Of a stretch of DNA of 64,000 bases, positions 33,611-43,007 are shown one piece after another. The DNA lies in assembly GCA_035559595.1 (NCBI GenBank), contig DATMBF010000007.1, forward strand, positions 24,788 through 88,787. Direction: 5' to 3'. This DNA comes from DATMBF01 sp035559595. Lineage in GTDB: Bacteria > Bacteroidota > Ignavibacteria > UBA10030. Both the position numbers and the translations under genes were made by a program. Under the pieces are notes generated by a model. That model had not been told where the DNA came from and searched no databases. It saw only the letters and a program-made list of their open reading frames with translations. Each line of letters opens with the position of its first letter. Position 1 is the first letter of the stretch.

Positions 33611-34126
33611 TTACTCCTCAAGCTTCAGCTTCTTCAACTTTGGTCGAATGACAAACGTGCAGTACGGAGCATGAGGATTATTCTTGTAATAATCCTGGTG
33701 GTAGTTTTCGGCCGGGTAGAAGGCTTTCAAAGGCTGGATCTCCGTAACGATCTGATCATCGAAAAGCTTCTGCGCCTCCGCTTTTGATCGTTCCGCAATC
33801 TTTCTTTGCTCTTCGTTATGATAAAAGATCACCGACCGATATTGCGTTCCCACGTCGGCCCCCTGGCGGTTGAGCGTTGTGGGATCGTGAGCCTTCCAGA
33901 ACCAATTGAAAATCTCGGCAAACGTGATCGTTGAGGGATCGTAGGTAATCTGGGCCACTTCGGCGTGACCGGTTTTTCCCGTGCAGACCTCTTCGTACGT
34001 CGGGTTTGGCTTTGTGCCGCCGGCATATCCCGCCACGACGGATTTCACGCCCGGCAGTCGTTCGTAAACAGCCTCAACGCACCAGAAACACCCACCGCCT
34101 AACGTTGCCTGCTCGGTTGATTTCAT
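33611..34126 (-). CDS. msrA: Peptide methionine-S-sulfoxide reductase A
   Basis: Reduces the S form of methionine sulfoxide in proteins and free methionine. It has 171 residues with the catalytic C13 in LGGGCFWCVE, then VVAGYAGGTKPNPTYEEVC, GHAEVAQI and NYHQDYY. The start at 34126 has AAGGAAG in front. A longer form starting at 34174 would add a hydrophobic leader (MLFAITLLLSFFQGSS) and could export the protein, so localisation is open. No msrB is fused or adjacent. Confidence 0.95.
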   Translation of the reverse strand: MKSTEQATLGGGCFWCVEAVYERLPGVKSVVAGYAGGTKPNPTYEEVCTGKTGHAEVAQITYDPSTITFAEIFNWFWKAHDPTTLNRQGADVGTQYRSVIFYHNEEQRKIAERSKAEAQKLFDDQIVTEIQPLKAFYPAENYHQDYYKNNPHAPYCTFVIRPKLKKLKLEE

Positions 34127-34244
34127 TGAGCTTCCTTGAAAAAATGAGAGGAGAAGTGTTATCGCGAAGAGCATACCTGTCTAAGAACACAGAATACCGA
34201 CGTTTCGGTTTCTGAGAAGATCTGCGCGCGCTTTGAGCAGAATG

Positions 34245-34613
34245 TTAGGATGGGTTTAGCGCGGATCGAATGACGCGAAGAAGCTCATCGAGATCAAACG
34301 GCTTTGTAATGTAAGCCGTAGCGCCAAGATTTTTGGCTTTCCGGGCCGAATCTGCGTCATCAAACGATGTCACGTAGATGAAGGGAATCTGCTTTGTCGG
34401 CGTTTCTTTTCGGATTTGTTCAATCATTTCAAACCCGTCCATCTCACCCATCTTGAGGTCGGAGATGATCAAGTCTGGTCTGTAGTTTGGCAGAAGCTTA
34501 AGCGCCTCTTCAGCAGAGGTCGATCGTTGCACGTGATATCCCTCCTCCTCCAACACCGATCCGACGATCTGAACCAAATTCTCTTCATCTTCAACCAGGA
34601 GGATGTTCTTCAT
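34245..34613 (-). CDS. Stand-alone response-regulator receiver domain
   Basis: A 122-residue CheY-like protein with no output domain. The acidic pocket is in LLVEDEEN, the phospho-acceptor Asp in PDLIISDLKMGEMDGF, Thr/Ser in FIYVTSF, and Lys in AYITKPFDLDEL. It probably relays phosphate or binds a partner. GAAAGG lies before the ATG at 34613. No intact histidine kinase is in the window. It is divergent from guaA, and its upstream region overlaps the guaA promoter region. Confidence 0.9.
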   Translation of the reverse strand: MKNILLVEDEENLVQIVGSVLEEEGYHVQRSTSAEEALKLLPNYRPDLIISDLKMGEMDGFEMIEQIRKETPTKQIPFIYVTSFDDADSARKAKNLGATAYITKPFDLDELLRVIRSALNPS

Positions 34614-34740
34614 CGGGAGGCCTTTCTTTTGAATGTTCTCCTGTTTGGAGGAAGTTACGAAAAGAAAATAGAAAAGCGAATCGCTGCAGACTATGACGCG
34701 TCGCACACTCAAGGGAATGAAAGGGACCCCGAAGGGGGCT

Positions 34741-34770
34741 TTTGGAAACCCCTCGATATTTCGCTATATT
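34741..34770 (+). promoter_or_regulatory. Candidate guaA promoter with near-leaderless start
   Basis: TTTG at 34741-34744, a 20-base spacer and TATATT at 34765-34770, 6 bases before the guaA ATG. Boxes and spacing fit the Bacteroidota-type promoter. If real, the transcript begins at or just before the start codon. Confidence 0.4.
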
Positions 34771-34776
34771 CGAAGC

Positions 34777-36321
34777 ATGAGGCACACCGAAACCGTCCTT
34801 GTTCTCGACTTCGGATCACAGTATACGCAATTGATTGCCCGGAGAATCCGCGAGCTTGGTGTATACTCGGAAATTCACCCTTACAACATCTCCACCGACC
34901 AAATCAAAGCAAAATCACCGATTGGCATCGTTCTTTCCGGCGGACCGGCCAGCGTTTACGAGCCAGATGCTCCCCATCCCGATCCGAACATTTTCAACCT
35001 TGGCATTCCAGTACTTGGAATCTGCTACGGACTTCAGCTCATTGGGTATCAGTTGGGAGGTCGGGTCGACAGGTCTGCTCGACGGGAATTTGGGAGGGCG
35101 ACACTGCGAATAGACAAAGGGGACGATCTGCTTGCGGGATTGAACGGCTCAACAACGGTGTGGATGAGCCACGGCGATGCCCTCAGTCAACTTCCGCCAC
35201 AGTTTGAGCCAATCGCGCATACGGACAATGCGCCGATTTGTGCCATAAGAGATCCGTTGAGGAAGATCTATGGTGTGCAGTTTCATCCTGAGGTTGCTCA
35301 CACACCGGACGGAAAGAAAATTCTTTCCAACTTTCTCCTGAATGTTTGCCAGGCAAAGGGGGATTGGACGGCAAGCAGCGTGCTCGAGCAATCCATTCGG
35401 GTGATCAGAGAAACAGTCGGCAGGTCGAACGTCCTCTGCGCTCTGAGCGGTGGTGTAGATTCGTCGGTAGCGGCGGTGTTGATTCACGAGGCAATCGGTG
35501 ACCAGCTCCATTGTATCCACATTAACAATGGATTGATGCGAAAGAACGAGAGTGAATCCGTCGTTGAGACGTTTCGAAAAACTTTTCATATTGGTCTGAC
35601 GTATATTGACGCGTCTGAACTCTTCCTGTCGAGACTCAACGGGATCGACGATCCGGAGCAAAAACGAAGAATCATCGGAAAGACCTTCATCGATGTTTTC
35701 GATGGTGAATCCGCGAAGCTTGGACGGGATTTCGAGTTTCTTGCACAGGGGACGCTCTATCCTGACGTTATCGAGTCGAGCTCCTTCAAAGGACCGTCGG
35801 TCACGATCAAAACTCACCACAACGTTGGCGGTTTGCCGCTCGGGATGAAGTTCAAGCTCATCGAGCCGTTTCGGGATTTATTCAAAGATGAAGTGAGAGA
35901 GATCGGGAGATTGCTGGGACTTCCGGAGGAGTTGATTGAGCGACATCCGTTTCCCGGACCCGGCCTGGCTGTTCGAGTTGTTGGAGACATTACAAAAGAA
36001 AAACTTGAGCTGCTTCGTGAGGCAGATGCGATCTTTATCGAGGAAATCAGGAACGCAGGAGTCTACAACGACATCTGGCAGGCATTTGCGGTATTGTTAC
36101 CGGTGAAGTCTGTTGGAGTAATGGGAGATATGCGGACGTACGAATCGACTGTGGCGTTAAGAGCCGTGACGAGCGTGGACGGTATGACAGCTGATTGGGC
36201 AAAGCTTCCGTACGAACTTCTCGCAAAAGTCTCGAACCGGATCATCAACGAAATCCGCGGTATCAATCGTGTCGTCTATGACATCAGCTCCAAGCCCCCG
36301 GCGACGATTGAGTGGGAATGA
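34777..36321 (+). CDS. guaA: GMP synthase (glutamine-hydrolysing)
   Basis: Amidates XMP to GMP. It has 514 residues. The N-terminal glutamine amidotransferase has its nucleophile C83 in GICYGLQLIG and the His/Glu pair in QFHPEVAHT. The ATP pyrophosphatase domain has the P-loop ALSGGVDSSVAAVL, and the C-terminal dimerisation domain ends NRVVYDISSKPPATIEWE. ATG 34777 (MRHTETVLVLDFGSQ) fits the family; the frame upstream is non-homologous. A short CCCC/GGGG hairpin just after the stop is too weak to call a terminator. Confidence 0.98.
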   Translation: MRHTETVLVLDFGSQYTQLIARRIRELGVYSEIHPYNISTDQIKAKSPIGIVLSGGPASVYEPDAPHPDPNIFNLGIPVLGICYGLQLIGYQLGGRVDRSARREFGRATLRIDKGDDLLAGLNGSTTVWMSHGDALSQLPPQFEPIAHTDNAPICAIRDPLRKIYGVQFHPEVAHTPDGKKILSNFLLNVCQAKGDWTASSVLEQSIRVIRETVGRSNVLCALSGGVDSSVAAVLIHEAIGDQLHCIHINNGLMRKNESESVVETFRKTFHIGLTYIDASELFLSRLNGIDDPEQKRRIIGKTFIDVFDGESAKLGRDFEFLAQGTLYPDVIESSSFKGPSVTIKTHHNVGGLPLGMKFKLIEPFRDLFKDEVREIGRLLGLPEELIERHPFPGPGLAVRVVGDITKEKLELLREADAIFIEEIRNAGVYNDIWQAFAVLLPVKSVGVMGDMRTYESTVALRAVTSVDGMTADWAKLPYELLAKVSNRIINEIRGINRVVYDISSKPPATIEWE

Positions 36322-36464
36322 TGAAAAAGCCCCAATCGGGGAATTGTTGAACTGTGGCATTATGAAATTGCGGAGAGTGCCGACTTGCTGAGAAGCTGAA
36401 CCGTTGGCTTACTGATATTGTAACGACTCACTGAACTGTGATACGCTAAGGACCACCAACCCTC

Positions 36465-37184
36465 ATGATCGAACTGAAGAACGTCACAAAGAAATTCGGT
36501 GATTTTGTCGCCGTGGATAACCTTTCGGTCACCATCAAGGCGGGAGAGTTTTTCGGATTCCTCGGCCCGAACGGGGCAGGGAAGACTACCACCATTAAAA
36601 TGATGGCAGGACTGTTTACACCGACAAGCGGTGAGATCGTGCTGAACGGTTTCAATATCGTTCATCAGCCTGTCGAGGCAAAGAGGACGATTGCCTACAT
36701 TCCGGATCACCCGTTTTTGTATGATAAGCTGACGGGTCGAGAGTTTCTCTATTTTGCAGGCGGGTTATATAAGATGGACAAAGAGCTGCTCCACCGAAGG
36801 ATCGACGAGCTCATCGAACAATTCGAAATCGGCGATTGGGTGGACAAGCGAACAGAAGACTATTCTTTGGGAATGCGCCAGCGCATTACGATTGCTGCCG
36901 GCTTACTTCATAATCCACAAGCGATCATCATCGACGAGCCAATGGTGGGTTTGGATCCGCGCAGTGCAAAAATCGTGAGGGAGACGTTATATCAGCAGGC
37001 GCGGAAAGGGGTTTCCGTCTTCATGTCGACCCATAGCTTACCCGTTGCCGAGGAGCTTTGCGACCGAATCGGCATCATCAAAAACGGTCGATTGATCTTC
37101 TGCGATACGCAAGACAAGCTGAACGTGTATAAGCAGCAGTACGATGGCAAATTTGAGTCGGTTTTCCTGGAGCTTACGAAATAA
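36465..37184 (+). CDS. ABC transporter ATP-binding protein
   Basis: Cytoplasmic ATPase subunit of 239 residues of an ABC-2-type exporter. The Walker A motif is GPNGAGKTTT (residues about 35-44), the signature motif is YSLGMRQRITIAAGL, Walker B is AIIIDEPMVGLD, and the H-loop is STHSLPVAEEL. The subfamily resembles bacitracin- and Na+-export-type ATPases. It precedes the permease gene by a single base, so the two form one transporter. The substrate is unknown. Confidence 0.94.
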   Translation: MIELKNVTKKFGDFVAVDNLSVTIKAGEFFGFLGPNGAGKTTTIKMMAGLFTPTSGEIVLNGFNIVHQPVEAKRTIAYIPDHPFLYDKLTGREFLYFAGGLYKMDKELLHRRIDELIEQFEIGDWVDKRTEDYSLGMRQRITIAAGLLHNPQAIIIDEPMVGLDPRSAKIVRETLYQQARKGVSVFMSTHSLPVAEELCDRIGIIKNGRLIFCDTQDKLNVYKQQYDGKFESVFLELTK

Positions 37185-37185
37185 C

Positions 37186-38889
37186 ATGGCGGTCTTCCTG
37201 CATATTCTTCGCTTCAAGATTCTCTCGTTTATCAAAACAACATTTGAGTGGAAAGCCCGGACGATCATCAGGGGAATCGGCTCGCTCATCGTGTTTGGCG
37301 GGTTTGCCATCGTTGCCTACTACCTTGCAAGCGAGATTACGGAATTCGTTCTTACCAAGACCCGCACCGGTCTCTATCTCTTTCATCGATTCATCTCGAT
37401 GATGCTCTTTGTCTTCTTCATCGCAGTCAATCTCGGCAACATCATCGTTTCGTACGCCACGCTGTACAAGTCCACCGAAGTTGGCTACCTCATAACGAAA
37501 CCGGTTTCGTTTACGAACATCTTCATTCTCAAATTTCTCGATAATTTTCTTTACAGCTCTACCACTCTATTCCTCGTTGCGTTTATGGTGCTCCTTGGCT
37601 ACGGATCGTATTTTTCCTATCCATGGTACACCATGTTGGGATTTCTTGTCTTTCTTCTTATTCCATTCATGTTTCTTGCCGCATGTCTTGCTGTCATCAT
37701 TCTGATGGCCATCATGAAAATCGCCGGGCACTGGGGATTTCGCCGGGTGATGGGTGGTCTTTCGCTCATCTATATTGGATTGATTTATTTCTTCTTCAAA
37801 GTCTCCAACCCGATTAAGCTTGTTGAGGAAGTGAACAAGCACTATCCCCACGTGGATGAGTATTTCATGTCGCTTGATCCGGGCTTTTTGAAGTTTTTGC
37901 CGAACCATTGGATTGCTGAATTCATGCTTTACGTGGCGCGTGGTGAGATCGGCCACGCGCTCCCATTTGCCGCTATCCTCCTGGGTGTCACTGCGGCGTG
38001 CTTTGTTGTCTGTTTGGTCATCGCCCATCGGTTTTACTACAAGAGCTGGCTTATTACCTTTCAGATGCAGGCAACGGTCAATTCACCGCGAACATATGAG
38101 CGGATCAGGCGCTTCGATTTCCGGAAGCCTTCGAAATTGACGCCAGAATTGGAAGCTCTCATCAAGAAAGAGTTCTTCCAATTCTTTCGTGAGCCGAGTC
38201 AGTGGATTCACCTTGCGGTGCTGCTCATTCTCATCGTTGTTTTTGTCTCGAGCTTGCGCGGTCTTCGGTTTGCCATCCGCTTCGCCGAGCTTCAACTCCT
38301 GACCTATCTCGTCCTCTTTGCATTCTCGGCCTTTCTTTCCAGTTCGCTGGCACTCCGATTCATCTTTCCGATGATCAGTCTCGAGGGAAAACCGTTCTGG
38401 TCAATCATCAGCTCCCCTTTTCCACTACGGAAACTCTATACGTTGAAGCTCCTCATCGGGTTTGGACTCCTGGGGGTTACCGCGGCGGTGGTCTCAACGT
38501 TCATGAATCTCCCATTCCGTCGTCTTACGCCGGAAGCTATCTACCTTTTGTGGTTCGGACTCTTCTCCAGTCTTTCCATTGCTGCCGCCATGGTGTGCTT
38601 GAACCTGGGCCTTGGCGGTTACTTTGCCAATTTTCAGGAAAAGAATCCCATTCGTGTTGCATCGTCGCAGGGAGCGACTCTTACCTTTTTGGTTTCGCTC
38701 GTCTATCTTGTGTTTCTTGTCCTCATTGTCATCCTTCCACTTTCCCGCTTTTTTGAAGCTGCCTTCATTCGCGCACCCTTCAATCCGGAGGGCCTGTTTA
38801 TTTCCAGTGTCATCCTTGGAATTGTTTCCGGGATTGCCGCCCTATTCGGTACTCTGGTCGGTTTGAGCTCGCTGAAGAGGGATTTCTGA
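37186..38889 (+). CDS. ABC-2-type transporter permease
   Basis: A 567-residue integral membrane protein with about a dozen hydrophobic segments (IIRGIGSLIVFGGFAIVAYYL near the start, LYLVFLVLIVILPL near the end). A polar cytoplasmic loop in the middle (NSPRTYERIRRFDFRKPSKL) lies between the two halves. It is the partner of the ATPase just upstream, and GGAG lies before ATG 37186. The size is twice that of a simple ABC-2 permease, so it may act alone as a pseudo-dimer. No similarity to a named substrate class could be seen. Confidence 0.86.
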   Translation: MAVFLHILRFKILSFIKTTFEWKARTIIRGIGSLIVFGGFAIVAYYLASEITEFVLTKTRTGLYLFHRFISMMLFVFFIAVNLGNIIVSYATLYKSTEVGYLITKPVSFTNIFILKFLDNFLYSSTTLFLVAFMVLLGYGSYFSYPWYTMLGFLVFLLIPFMFLAACLAVIILMAIMKIAGHWGFRRVMGGLSLIYIGLIYFFFKVSNPIKLVEEVNKHYPHVDEYFMSLDPGFLKFLPNHWIAEFMLYVARGEIGHALPFAAILLGVTAACFVVCLVIAHRFYYKSWLITFQMQATVNSPRTYERIRRFDFRKPSKLTPELEALIKKEFFQFFREPSQWIHLAVLLILIVVFVSSLRGLRFAIRFAELQLLTYLVLFAFSAFLSSSLALRFIFPMISLEGKPFWSIISSPFPLRKLYTLKLLIGFGLLGVTAAVVSTFMNLPFRRLTPEAIYLLWFGLFSSLSIAAAMVCLNLGLGGYFANFQEKNPIRVASSQGATLTFLVSLVYLVFLVLIVILPLSRFFEAAFIRAPFNPEGLFISSVILGIVSGIAALFGTLVGLSSLKRDF

Positions 38890-38936
38890 GCTCGAGTCGT
38901 TGCAATTCACTCAGTCTATCCGTATTTTGACCGCAT

Positions 38937-39842
38937 ATGATTGACGAACCAACGCTCGCGCAGTTGTTGGAGCAGGCACGTTCGTTCGTGGATGAACGGA
39001 AGTTTCTTCACGCGACCCAGGTGTACCGCCGCATCATCAACGAAGTTCCTACACTGGATATTGCGTGGATTGAGCTTTCTCACGTCTACTATGAAATGAA
39101 GCAGTACGATGCGGCGGAACGGCTCTTGCTCCAGGTGGTCGAACGCGGCGACAACAAAGACGAGATTCTTTTCTTGATTGGAAATCTCTTTCTCAAGCTT
39201 GCTCAGTACGATCGGGCCCTTGGTTATTACAAACGGTTGTTGCCCAAGGAGATTGGGCTACCGAAGGATTTTCGGGCACACCTGCACTTCAATACCGGAT
39301 TGGCGTATTTCTATCAAGAGAATGCGCGGCAGTCCGAACAGCACTTTCGTGTGACCTATACTATCGATCCGAAGTTTCCGAAAATCAACGAGTCTCTGGG
39401 TGAGCTCCTCCTGCGAAGGGGAGCGGTAGCCGAAGCTGCGCAACATCTGAAAGCCGCGATCAAGATCGACCGGTACAGCTGGATTGCTCATTACCTCCTT
39501 GGGATGGCCTATTCGAAATCTTATGAATGGCAGAAGGCCTACGACGAATTCGTGGCGGCGGTAGAGATTGATCCAAACGAACCCAATGCCTGGCAAATGT
39601 GTGGAGAAGTATCGATCATGCTCCACCAGCTTGACGAGGCGGAGCAGTATCTGCGCAAGGCACTGGAATTGAACCCGCATTTCACCGATGCTGTTGTGAA
39701 CTTCGGTTATCTTTTTCTCCAACGCGGCGATCCGCAACGCGCTCTTGAATTTTTCGATAAGGCGCTTTCACTGGAGCCGCATCACCACAAAGCCTTACAG
39801 GGGAAGCGTCAGCTTAAGGTAAGCGAACGACCTCAGTCTTGA
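38937..39842 (+). CDS. Tetratricopeptide-repeat protein
   Basis: A 301-residue protein of about eight TPR units (AWIELSHVYYEMKQYDAAER, PNAWQMCGEVSIMLHQLDEA, DAVVNFGYLFLQRGDPQRAL). No signal peptide is visible, so it is probably cytoplasmic. It overlaps the next gene at TTGA, so the two proteins are likely made together. TPR proteins are scaffolds, and the partner may be the product of the coupled gene. Confidence 0.86.
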   Translation: MIDEPTLAQLLEQARSFVDERKFLHATQVYRRIINEVPTLDIAWIELSHVYYEMKQYDAAERLLLQVVERGDNKDEILFLIGNLFLKLAQYDRALGYYKRLLPKEIGLPKDFRAHLHFNTGLAYFYQENARQSEQHFRVTYTIDPKFPKINESLGELLLRRGAVAEAAQHLKAAIKIDRYSWIAHYLLGMAYSKSYEWQKAYDEFVAAVEIDPNEPNAWQMCGEVSIMLHQLDEAEQYLRKALELNPHFTDAVVNFGYLFLQRGDPQRALEFFDKALSLEPHHHKALQGKRQLKVSERPQS

Positions 39843-41899
39843 ACTCCATGATGAATTGCATACCACGAAGAGGATCCACAAGAGGTTGGATCTTCGCAGG
39901 GATCGTTGTCTGTTTGACGAGTGCCGTATATGCCCAGCAGGATTCCATCCTGTTCAGACCCGAGGTCGAACGTGTGTTTGTGGAGGGGATGCGGCTGTTC
40001 GAAGCAGGGAAATTCGACAGTGCCGCTTCGGCGTTTGTTCAGTGCATACGCGATTATCCGCAGAGCCATCGCGCAACCGGCGCTTATGTCATGGCAGGTA
40101 AGGCGTTCCATCGCGCCGGAAACTACCGCGAGGCTGTTCGTCTCCTGAAGAACCTCATTGACCTTTATCCTCAGTCATCCTACCTGGACGATGCCCATTA
40201 CACGTTGGGCCTGAGTTACTATCGGATGCTTCGGTATGAGGACGCGGCGCTCGAATTCTTGACTGCGCGTCAGCAAACGAGTGACGCGCTTCTGAAACGA
40301 CGTGCCGAGTCTCTTCTCGATGATGTCGTTAAGGATCATTTAAGCATTGGTCAACTCCAGCTTCTCCTTGCGGAAGCAACGATAGACGAGATGAGGGCGC
40401 TGCTCGCGGTTCGCCTGGCGGAAAAGGTTTTCCGGGCTGGTGATCCGAAAGGAGCCCAGCAGATCTTACAACCGATCACCAGCCTTCCCCCGGCTGTTCA
40501 GTACGTCGATGCTGCGATTGCTCTTGCGGACAGCATCGAAAAGGGGGGCGTCGTGAAACTCGGAATTGTCCTGCCTTTGATGTTAAAGTCGTTCCAGCCG
40601 GGTGCGAGAGACCTTGGCACGGACATGATGGATGCGATGAAACTGGCTGCTGATGAGCACAATCAATCGGGCATTCCGAAGATTATGTTGGACTTTCGTG
40701 ATTCCGAGCGTGACCCGGCGCTTGCGGCAAAGCATGTTACGGAACTCTGCACAGACGACAAGGTTGTGGCGATCATCGGACCGATTTTCAGCAACGAGGC
40801 GCTCGCGGCAGCCGGAATTGCTAATGCCCGTGGAGTTCCCATTGTCACTCCTACTGCCACAGCCAATGGTATTGCGGATATTGGACCTTTTGTATTTCAG
40901 GCGAATCCCGACTACGAGGTACGCGGGAGAGCAATGGCACGGTTTGCGCAGGAAGTACTCCAAGCGAAACGGCTTGCTGTTGTGGCTCCGATTGACGCGG
41001 TCGGGAAGCTGATGGCCGAGGCATTCATGGAACAAGCCAAGGAGGATTCGCTTGAGGTTGTGGATGTCCAATGGTATCAATCAGGTGCAACGGATCTTCG
41101 ACAGCAGTTGATGAACCTGAGACGACGCGCGTTGGAGTCGGTCGAAGAGACGATCATTGATTTCTCCGTGCGCGTCAAATACCAAGATGTGGTGAAGATG
41201 GTGAAGCTTGGCGTACCACAGAAGCGGCTCGATTCGTTGATGGAGGTGGGCGGGAAGATTCCCGTGGAGCAGTTGCTGGGACAGAACGGTGCGCGTGTTG
41301 CAGACTCGCTCGAAATCCCGACGGTTCGCCTTCCCGTCAAGTATGATAGCCTCCTGATTCCCGTTCAAAATATCGATGCGATCTTTCTTCCCATCGCGGC
41401 GGCGACGGAAATCGGAATTCTTCCTTCGCAACTGCAGTTCTTCAATTTTCAAGCTCAAATGCTGGGGACAGGGGATTGGGAGAATCTCGAAGAGCTTGAA
41501 CTCAACCGACAGTACACATCGGGCGTTATTTTTTCGGTGGATACGTACATAGATCAGCAGGATCCAGCGTATCGGCTCTTCGAGGCAAAATACCAGCGGG
41601 CGTTCAATCGAAAACCAACAAGAAATTCGCTCTATGCCTATGACGCAATGAAGCTTCTCGTTTCCGTTCTCGAAAAGGGAGCTTCAACCCGCCAGCACAT
41701 TGCCGCATTGTTGCCGACGGTCCGAAAGCTTCCTGGGCTGCACTCAAAAATTTCCATCAGCGAACGGCGTGTGAACTCATTTCTTTTCATCCTGCAGTAT
41801 CGTAATCGGGCAATCCAGAGAATTGGAGAGATCGATCTGACGGATATTCGGAAGACGGACGAACACGGGGGAGCCAATGAGGGAGAACGAAAGCAATAA
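39839..41899 (+). CDS. TPR plus periplasmic ligand-binding (LivJ/LpoA-like) protein
   Basis: An exported protein of 686 residues. An N-terminal hydrophobic segment (GWIFAGIVVCLTSAVYAQ) is followed by a TPR region (about 40-230, FEAGKFDSAASAFVQCI, AHYTLGLSYYRMLRYEDAAL). A Peripla_BP_6-type domain runs from about 237 (VVKLGIVLPLMLKSFQPGAR, IIGPIFSNEALAAAGIANAR) to the end. The same architecture (TPR then LivJ-like) is that of LpoA, which activates penicillin-binding proteins in gammaproteobacteria, so an envelope-assembly role is possible; amino-acid binding is the alternative. The start is uncertain among TTG 39839 and ATG 39848/39851. It overlaps radC by 23 bases. Confidence 0.85.
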   Translation: MNSMMNCIPRRGSTRGWIFAGIVVCLTSAVYAQQDSILFRPEVERVFVEGMRLFEAGKFDSAASAFVQCIRDYPQSHRATGAYVMAGKAFHRAGNYREAVRLLKNLIDLYPQSSYLDDAHYTLGLSYYRMLRYEDAALEFLTARQQTSDALLKRRAESLLDDVVKDHLSIGQLQLLLAEATIDEMRALLAVRLAEKVFRAGDPKGAQQILQPITSLPPAVQYVDAAIALADSIEKGGVVKLGIVLPLMLKSFQPGARDLGTDMMDAMKLAADEHNQSGIPKIMLDFRDSERDPALAAKHVTELCTDDKVVAIIGPIFSNEALAAAGIANARGVPIVTPTATANGIADIGPFVFQANPDYEVRGRAMARFAQEVLQAKRLAVVAPIDAVGKLMAEAFMEQAKEDSLEVVDVQWYQSGATDLRQQLMNLRRRALESVEETIIDFSVRVKYQDVVKMVKLGVPQKRLDSLMEVGGKIPVEQLLGQNGARVADSLEIPTVRLPVKYDSLLIPVQNIDAIFLPIAAATEIGILPSQLQFFNFQAQMLGTGDWENLEELELNRQYTSGVIFSVDTYIDQQDPAYRLFEAKYQRAFNRKPTRNSLYAYDAMKLLVSVLEKGASTRQHIAALLPTVRKLPGLHSKISISERRVNSFLFILQYRNRAIQRIGEIDLTDIRKTDEHGGANEGERKQ

Positions 41900-42593
41900 A
41901 AAAGCCGAACACGTTTATCATACCACGATCAAGCACTGGCCGGAAGGGGAGCGCCCGCGTGAAAGGCTCTATACCCAAGGTCCTAGCGCGCTGACTGATG
42001 CCGAATTGCTGGCGATCCTCATTCGAACGGGAACGAAAGGGACCACCGCCGTCGATCTGGCTCGAATTCTCCTGGCGAAAGCAGGATCGTTAAAGAAGCT
42101 TGGGGCGATGAGCGCCCGGGATCTGGCTGCATTGAAGATTGGACGTGCACGCGCCGCATCCCTCGTTGCTGCGTTTGAACTCTCGCGTCGCATTCCGTTC
42201 AAGGATCATGAACCTCAGCCTACCATTCGTACACCGGGGGACGTTGCGAATCTCTATTTGCCGAAGTTTCGCGACCTGAGGCATGAGGAATTCTGGGTCT
42301 TGCATTTGAACTCTGCAAACCAGCTTGTGCGTTCTGTGCGCGTGACCACAGGCACACTCAATACTTCTCTCGTTCATCCGAGAGAATGTTTCCGTGATGC
42401 TTTGAAAGAAACAGCGGCGAGTGTGATCTTTTTACACAATCACCCAAGCGGAAATCCTGAACCGAGCCAGGAGGATATCGCTGTTACGAAGCAGTTAGTA
42501 GAATCGGGGAAGATTCTGGGCATTCCGGTTCACGATCACGTTATCGTGGCAGGTGGCACATACGTGAGCTTTGCCGAGCGCGGACTTCTCTGA
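41877..42593 (+). CDS. radC: RadC family JAB-domain protein
   Basis: A 238-residue protein. An N-terminal helix-hairpin-helix-like part has RPRERLYTQGPSALTDAELL and LKIGRARAASLVAAFEL. The C-terminal JAB/MPN metalloprotease-like domain carries the motif FLHNHPSGNPEPSQED with two His, Ser and Asp for zinc. The family was once linked to DNA repair, but that role is not supported, and its biochemical function is unsettled. The ATG lies within the end of the preceding gene, with GGGGAG ahead. Confidence 0.95.
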   Translation: MRENESNKKAEHVYHTTIKHWPEGERPRERLYTQGPSALTDAELLAILIRTGTKGTTAVDLARILLAKAGSLKKLGAMSARDLAALKIGRARAASLVAAFELSRRIPFKDHEPQPTIRTPGDVANLYLPKFRDLRHEEFWVLHLNSANQLVRSVRVTTGTLNTSLVHPRECFRDALKETAASVIFLHNHPSGNPEPSQEDIAVTKQLVESGKILGIPVHDHVIVAGGTYVSFAERGLL

Positions 42594-42644
42594 AAAGGGT
42601 CTTGATCGAAGTCACCGATTCTCGTGGAATTCCTCCGGATTTGC

Positions 42645-42673
42645 TTGACTTTTTACATGTGATTACGTATCAT
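42645..42673 (+). promoter_or_regulatory. Promoter of the lipoprotein/LysM pair
   Basis: TTGACT, 17-base spacer, TATCAT, 50 bases before the ATG at 42723. One of the strongest promoter matches in the window. Confidence 0.7.
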
Positions 42674-42722
42674 AAATGCGGTTTTGCGAGATATTCACGT
42701 TTAACAACGAGGAGAAGTTCTG

Positions 42723-42983
42723 ATGAAAAAAACATCCAGTCTCCTGCTGGTTGCGGGATTGATCGCCGGTTCGACGCTGATCGGGTGCTCCAGCAAGCCA
42801 AGTGACGATGAGCTGAAACAACTTGAGGATCTGAAAGCTGAGGTTGCGTCCCTCGAGCGAGAGATTTCGGCAAAAGAATCAGAGAAAGCAAGCCTCGCGA
42901 AGGCTATCGCGGATAAAGACGCTCAGATCAAGAAGTGTCAGGACGATAAGCGGGCAGCTCAAAGCCGTCTTCAGGGAATGTAG
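42723..42983 (+). CDS. Small coiled-coil lipoprotein
   Basis: An 86-residue outer-membrane lipoprotein. The signal (KKTSSLLLVAGLIAGSTLIG) ends at a lipobox LIGC, with Cys as the first mature residue. The mature part is one amphipathic helix of heptads (LKQLEDLKAEVASLEREISA). It resembles Braun-type lipoproteins in size and layout but has no C-terminal Lys for peptidoglycan linkage (it ends SRLQGM). GAGGAGAAG lies before the ATG. The LysM gene follows at 25 bases, so both may serve envelope attachment. Confidence 0.85.
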   Translation: MKKTSSLLLVAGLIAGSTLIGCSSKPSDDELKQLEDLKAEVASLEREISAKESEKASLAKAIADKDAQIKKCQDDKRAAQSRLQGM

Positions 42984-43007
42984 TTCGCAGACTAAGGAGA
43001 TTACGGT

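Noticed and set aside
36331..36352. A CCCC/GGGG hairpin after guaA as terminator
   Set aside because: The stem is only 4 bp and no T-run follows.
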